From Psilocybe azurescens (lineage: Eukaryota > Basidiomycota > Agaricomycetes > Agaricales > Agrocybaceae), in the NCBI GenBank assembly GCA_023853785.1, contig JAJIRX010000662.1, positions 1 through 22,899 on the forward strand: a DNA stretch of 22,899 nucleotides, read 5' to 3'. How positions within the stretch are numbered: the first letter of the stretch is position 1; each line of letters begins with the position of its first letter. Positions 18,321 through 22,899 of the stretch are shown here, in pieces. The position numbers and the translations under genes are program-made. The notes below the pieces were generated by a model that was not told the origin of the DNA, searched no databases, and worked only from the letters and a program-made list of their open reading frames with translations.

Positions 18321-19490
18321 TTGCATGACGAGCCCATATTTACTGATGAATTGCAACCGGACAAAATGCCACACAACACATTAGCCCCAAAGAATGTCAA
18401 GATAGTACAGGCGCCAAATGACCACATGGAAAAAGCACCAGATGTTGGTCACATCGTAGTAAACCATCCATACCCAATTGCTCCATGGCACAGGACTGGG
18501 GTTAACACTCAGCCACCGCGACAGACTGCCACACAGCCCAACCCAGAAAATCTCCCAGATGCACCAGCGACTGTTCCCATACAAGAGCCCATCGCTCCAC
18601 GCCGATCATCAAGATTGGCAGTCCCATCAGCCTCTGCAATGAACTCTGCAGAGTTTGAGGCTAGAGAGGAGACAGCTAGGCTGGAGAAGGAAGATTGGGC
18701 GACAAACCAAACCAGGCCTTCAGCTCATATTGCAGTCTACAACATCAAAGTGGATACAGCAGATTTTCAGTCCTGGCACATGGCAAATTTCCAAACAGAT
18801 CTCACCAAGTATATTGTGCTGATGGCAGACACAAACCCCATAACTAAGATCCCAGTGTTGTTTAGAGAAGCAATGAAGAACCCTGATGTCTGGATGCCTG
18901 CAATGCAGTCAGAAATAGATATGATAGTGAAGCGGGGGTTTTCACAAAAGTTCCTCAGCCATACAACATGCAAGTTATCAGCCTAAAGTGGGTGTATGGC
19001 CTCAAGGACAACTCAGATGGGGAGGTGATTATGGTGAAGGCACAATTAGTGGCGCAAGGATTCAGCCAAATCCCTGGAGTTGATTTTGACCAGACTTATG
19101 CATCCATGGCCCGGCTCAAATCTATGTGAATGTGTTTAGCAATCATTCGCGCACCTCAGACTGGAGCTATGGCAAATAGACTTTGTGGCAGCTTACCTGA
19201 ACAGCAACAACAAGTTCAAAGTGTACACTGAACAAGCTCCAGGTTTTATCTGTGAAGAGGAGGAGGAACTGGTCTATCACACAAACAAAACCTTGTACAG
19301 AATAGTGGCTGGAGCCCACGATTGGGAAGAGGAGCTTTTGTCAACGTATGATGTGATGGGCTACTACCAGTCGAAGGCCAATCCATGTGTGAGACACCGA
19401 GTGATTGACGGTGAAAGGGTGCAAACCATCCTGAGCTTACAATTCATAGTGAGACACAGAGGCCCTTATTTTTGCGATTGTTATCTGTAA
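18321..19490 (+). pseudogene. Copia reverse transcriptase, truncated before the YxDD motif
   Basis: A Pro-rich linker (APRRSSRLAVPSASAMNSAE) leads to REAMKNPDVWMPAMQSEIDM, the conserved start of Copia RT. After a frame change come LKWVYGLKDNSDGEVI and LVAQGFSQIPGVDFDQTYAS, then further shifts to WQIDFVAAYLNSNNKFKVYT (the first catalytic Asp), EQAPGFICEEEE, and GYYQSKANPCVRHRVIDGE. Coding similarity ends at about 19440, just before the place of the catalytic YxDD box; RNase H and the 3' LTR are missing. The remaining sequence ends at a short hairpin (19494-19512) and runs into unrelated repeat DNA. Confidence 0.85.
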
Positions 19491-20732
19491 TAAACTAGTA
19501 CATTATACTAGTGAAGGGTAGAAGATATGCCAGACTATTAGGCTTTGAGGCTTCACTTCCTAGTGGACCAATGAGCGTAGTAGGCTTTACAAACTAACTA
19601 AAGTGTAGTGTGGCCTATTAATCAGTGCTACAAATCAAAGACTACCTTTAGTTTCCTACACAGCTATTGAAGCAACCCTAACCAAGCGCCCCAAGGTGAT
19701 TGCCCGTCCCATTGATCATGCTATTAGTCCCATACAAGGAAGAACTTCTAAGAAACAGCCTTGGCCCTTACAAGGGATAAACACCCATCAATCTCTTAAC
19801 AAGTGATCGCCAAGTGATGGAAACCTTATTAATTAGCAAAAGCGATCACTGTGTCCAGACCTCACAAAGGCTGTTCACTAAATTAGGCAATCAACTGCTT
19901 GGGGATCAGACATCATTGCGCCCACACCGGTGATTGCTGCATGGACTGAATGTATTGGCAATTGAAATCTTGTGTACAACCCAGCATATGGTGGTCTACT
20001 AGATCCGACTATAAAAACTTGTAATTTATAATGCAGCCAATGTGAGTGAGGGATCGCCCAGCCAGTGATTGCCACACGATACTAGAGGAAACTTGCCTCA
20101 TGATAAGGGCACCTGCTGTTCCAGGAGGTCCTAAACCAATAGCAACTGTGCTTGGGAACCTTGGTAGGGTTTCCTAGGAAATATACCCCTAAGCAATCTA
20201 GTCCCAACATGCCTTAGCTGTGAGCCATCTGATAAAACAAGTCGGGTGATCACTACCCAAGGAGGCACTGCCACATGGACAACAATATTATTTTTAAATA
20301 AGCGCCATAGCCCAGGCAAACTAGTACTTTCCACTATTATAATTGGTGCAGCAAAGGCTAGGCAGCACACGGTCCATTTCCTTCCTTTTCTCTTAGTCTC
20401 TTTCAATTATCACAAGCCAAAGTATCTATTTAGTCTATAAAAACAGCCCTGTATCTTAGAATAGGAACCAAGTAATCTACACCCCAGGTTTGATATCAGA
20501 ATTTACTCTGAATAAGAATTCTAGTGTTAACACTTCAAGGACTAGTGATTTGTGTGATAAGAGATCGAAGACTGCAGTTCACCTTAAGCAATTAGGCACT
20601 ACCTGGTTTCGTGAGCAATTGCCATTGTTATATTCAATGTCAGGTCTATTAGACTTGATAAGCAGGCTTTTATAAGTCATCCATGGACTGCCCTGGGGAT
20701 TGTTAAGTACAGGTTGGAACCCTATACAGCTA
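19491..20732. other. Gene-free repeat-like sequence left of the Tc1 element
   Basis: No ORF with recognisable content. It starts with a 7-bp-arm hairpin ACTAGTA/TACTAGT (19494-19512). GTGATTGCC, GTGATCGCC or their complements recur at 19696, 19803, 19842, 19930, 20065 and 20246. A TATA-like TCTATAAAAACAG is near 20434. Together with 22321-22899 it forms one interrupted block of about 1.8 kb, possibly a decayed or non-autonomous transposon. Confidence 0.45.
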
Positions 20733-22320
20733 CAGTGGCGATCAAAAGTATTGCACAGCCACTATGTTACAACTAAAAGTAGTTGTCCCGGTTGTAGAAT
20801 ATATCATATCGTCATAGATAAGGGCTCAAATTGTAGCTAGACAAGTCAAGAACATAGTAATACCCCGTAGAATAGATAATATATGTCCATTCAAATATAG
20901 TGCAGATCAGAACAAAAAAGTGGTGTGCAGTTCTTTTGATCACCCCTCCCTGCCAGAACTGATAAGCAGTTTCTGAAAGAACAAATCAAGCAATTACTTA
21001 CCGGTCTTCAGTACTTTGTAGATCCACCTCGAGCCTTCACTAACGCAGCAATACGGCGGGGCATACTCTCATAAAGAGTGTCCAGGGCCTTCCGCGGGAA
21101 ATTCTCCCACTCTTCCTGTAGAGCTTCCCACAGCTGCTCCTTGTTGGTCGGTAAAGGGTTGCGAGCGCGTACAAGAGCATCTAATTGGTCCCAGACATGC
21201 TCTATAATGTTCATGTCCGGACTTGAAGGTGGCCATGACAAGCGTTTGACGTTTTCTGCTGGAACCAGGCCTCAGCAACCTTGGAGCGGTGTTTTGGGTC
21301 GTTATCCTGTTGGAAAATAAGGCCTTCTTTCCCAGTACGTCGCAGTTTTAGGTCCTTTAGGGTGCCGAGGAAATGTTCATCCAAGATTTTGACATAGTCT
21401 GTGCCGCACATAATCCCGTCGATCCGATGAAGCCGTCCCATGCCCTTTGAGGTGATCATGCCCCATACCATCAAGTTTCCGGCACCATGTTTAATGGTTT
21501 TTTTGACTTAAGCGATCATCTAGAGCCTGTCCAGGCTGCATCCAACAATATTGGCCATCAGACTTGAATAAAAGGAATTTTGACTCATCCGAAAATCCGA
21601 CCCGCTTTCCAGTCCTCCACAGTCCAGCTTGAATGTGCTAATGCCCAAAGGCGGCGCTTCTCCCGATTGGCTGGAGAAATGTAGGGCCGAGACCGATGAA
21701 CACGACACACCAAGCCGTACTCCTTCAATCGCCTTGCAATCGTGTGGCAAGACACATGTGTAATGGCCTTCTACGACCTCAGTAGCATTTGCAGTGTTGG
21801 TATTCGCAAGCATACGGGCAGCAACACGAACGTCTCGCACGTCTAATTTACGAGGACGGCCTGTCTTTGGATTAACATAGTATGGGTCATCTGTTTTTTC
21901 AAGCGCTTCAGTGTATGGGTGACAGTTGTCGATGAATACCAATTCTGCCGGCTATCTCATCGTTCCCAAACTTGAGCTTCTTCAAGTCAACGATGCGGGC
22001 AACTTTGGTGGGGATGTGTAGACCATCGGTGTAAGAACAGAGCACACAAAAATTGTAGCCAACGCTTTACTTGATCTCGTATAAATAGGTAAAAGTGTTT
22101 CAGAAACACATGAGCAAAAGTATTGCACAAGGGTTTTGCAGTATAAAGCATTTATTCAGGCTGGAAGTCATTAATTTTTGTGAAACAAATATATTTCATG
22201 TAGACTACACATGTACGAACTCGAAACATTCATTTTATTCTAGATTAAAGCCTCAACACATTCAGGAGGTCGACGCTGAAGCAGTCGCGTGGTGGCTGTG
22301 CGATACTTTGATCGCCACTG
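20733..22320 (-). mobile_element. Tc1/mariner transposon with TIRs and TA duplication, inactive
   Basis: The element starts CAGTGGCGATCAAAAGTATT at 20733 and ends with the inverted counterpart, AATACTTTTG-like as GCGATACTTTGATCGCCACTG, at 22320. The TIRs are about 30 bp and differ by one A in a run and one substitution. TA flanks both sides (20731-20732, 22321-22322). CAGTG ends and TA duplication are typical of Tc1/mariner. Length 1588 bp suits a full element with one transposase gene, which is read on the minus strand and is broken. Confidence 0.92.
21008..22033 (-). pseudogene. Tc1-type DD34E transposase, multiple frameshifts
   Basis: The helix-turn-helix part reads ARIVDLKKLKFGNDEIAGRI, then DPYYVNPKTGRPRKLD (the GRPRK linker), THVSCHTIARRLKEYGLVCR, and the catalytic pieces FSDESKFLLF (first Asp, codon 21587-21589), LIFQQDNDPKHRSKVAEAWF (second Asp) and PSSPDMNIIEHVWDQLD (Glu, 34 residues after the second Asp by family convention). 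The pieces lie in different frames; at least four shifts are needed, for example after QLSPIH, after ATEVVEG, before SDESKF and before the NVKRLSW stretch. All three catalytic residues survive. A TGA at 21008-21010 ends it after GGSTKY. The enzyme would cut and paste the element at TA sites. Confidence 0.9.
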
Positions 22321-22899
22321 TAGTGATTGCTCATAGTAACTAGGGTCGACTGTCAGAGAACTCCAACTATTCAGAACGTTGCCTATAGTAAGACTGCCCT
22401 GGCGATTATTAAGTATGGGTGGGAACCCTATAAAGGCTAGTGATTGCTCATAGTAACTAGGGACAACTGTCAGAGAAATCCGACTGTTTCAGGATGTTGC
22501 CTATAGTAAACTAAGGACTGTGGACTAATGTGCCCAGTTGCTTATAGGAACTAAGGATCTACTATGTTTTCAATACAGGTGATCACTTATAGTGTTTGAT
22601 AGTTTGAGTTTGGGTTTTATAAAGAGAACTTTTAAGTGTCCCATGTCACTCGCCCCCAAAAGCAATCTCCTGACATTGGTGATCGCCCTCACATAGAGAT
22701 CGCCCTTACTATTCCAGTGCCTTGTGTGTACTACTGTATGCAAAGAGTTCTCTAGCTACTAGTGATCACCCAAAAGCGATTGTCTAAGCCTGTACTCTGC
22801 TAAACTAGTTATTGTAATAAGCCTTACAAGCTTATCCTCCAGATTGAACTGATCAATATAAATATTTGATTGGGTGTTGTGTATTGGGCAATTACAAAG
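22321..22899. other. Gene-free repeat-like sequence right of the Tc1 element
   Basis: It continues the host repeat block. GTGATTGCT at 22323 and 22440, GTGATCAC at 22579 and 22762, GTGATCGCC at 22679, GAGATCGCC at 22696 and GCGATTG at 22776 repeat the motif seen on the left side. No coding sequence is recognisable, and the block runs off the window end. Confidence 0.45.

Larger units (their letters stand above)
20686..22509 (+). repeat. Tandem duplication of about 117 bp, first unit split by Tc1
   Basis: Unit 1 is 20686-20732 (GACTGCCCTGGGGATTG...) continued at 22321-22391 (TAGTGATTGCTCATAGTAAC...); unit 2 is 22392-22509 without interruption. The halves of unit 1 match the two parts of unit 2 with scattered substitutions. 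Confidence 0.85.

Noticed and set aside
1..22899. tRNA or rRNA genes
   Set aside because: No T-loop GTTCRANYC box with a matching acceptor stem and no rRNA core sequence was noticed; the initiator-tRNA match at 15390 is only a primer site complement.

Overview
The window looks like nuclear DNA of a filamentous basidiomycete, probably an agaricomycete. Its genes carry many short GT-AG introns (about 45-130 nt), ribosomal protein and POT transporter genes are split by such introns, there is a group of divergent F-box-like genes, and the transposons are of Copia and Tc1/mariner type. No bacterial or organellar signature was seen. Most ORFs are pieces of spliced or frameshifted genes, so the gene models here were built by joining exons by hand.

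Layout. (1) 1-5400: three minus-strand F-box-like gene copies in different states of decay (fragment at 221-366, nearly whole at 928-2075 and 3741-5245). Between them lie a divergent pair made of a small spliced minus-strand ORF (2375-2761) and a frameshifted Ser- then Arg/Lys-rich plus-strand ORF (2841-3503). (2) 5850-7810: a head-to-head ribosomal protein pair, uS15/RPS13 (minus) and eS6/RPS6 (plus), separated by 381 bp that must hold both promoters. eS6 is clean in five exons. uS15 needs exactly three extra bases, one in each of three short homopolymers, to give its normal 151 residues. (3) 9367-11982: a complete 14-exon POT/PTR2-type peptide transporter of 618 residues. (4) 12942-14087: an unrecognised protein made mainly of eight 34-residue repeats. 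(5) 14255-14838: a 584-bp element with about 39-bp terminal inverted repeats and TA flanks, containing a short telomere-like run. (6) 15006-19490: a decayed, 3'-truncated Ty1/Copia element with a candidate 5' LTR, an initiator-tRNA-Met half-molecule type primer site, gag, protease, integrase and half of reverse transcriptase. It is interrupted at about 17000-17360 by foreign sequence carrying six TGAGTCA motifs and a perfect palindrome. (7) 19491-22899: gene-free sequence rich in GTGATYGC-like words, into which a dead 1588-bp Tc1/mariner element (20733-22320) has inserted inside a tandem duplication. The intact second copy serves as an empty-site control.

The window divides into a housekeeping core (about 5.8-12 kb) with a decayed F-box cluster on the left and a nested repeat region on the right. 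Best leads for something undescribed are the TGAGTCA cluster inside the Copia element, the 34-residue repeat protein, the TIR element with internal telomere-like repeat, and the GTGATYGC-rich sequence. All statements come from reading the sequence; no searches were run.
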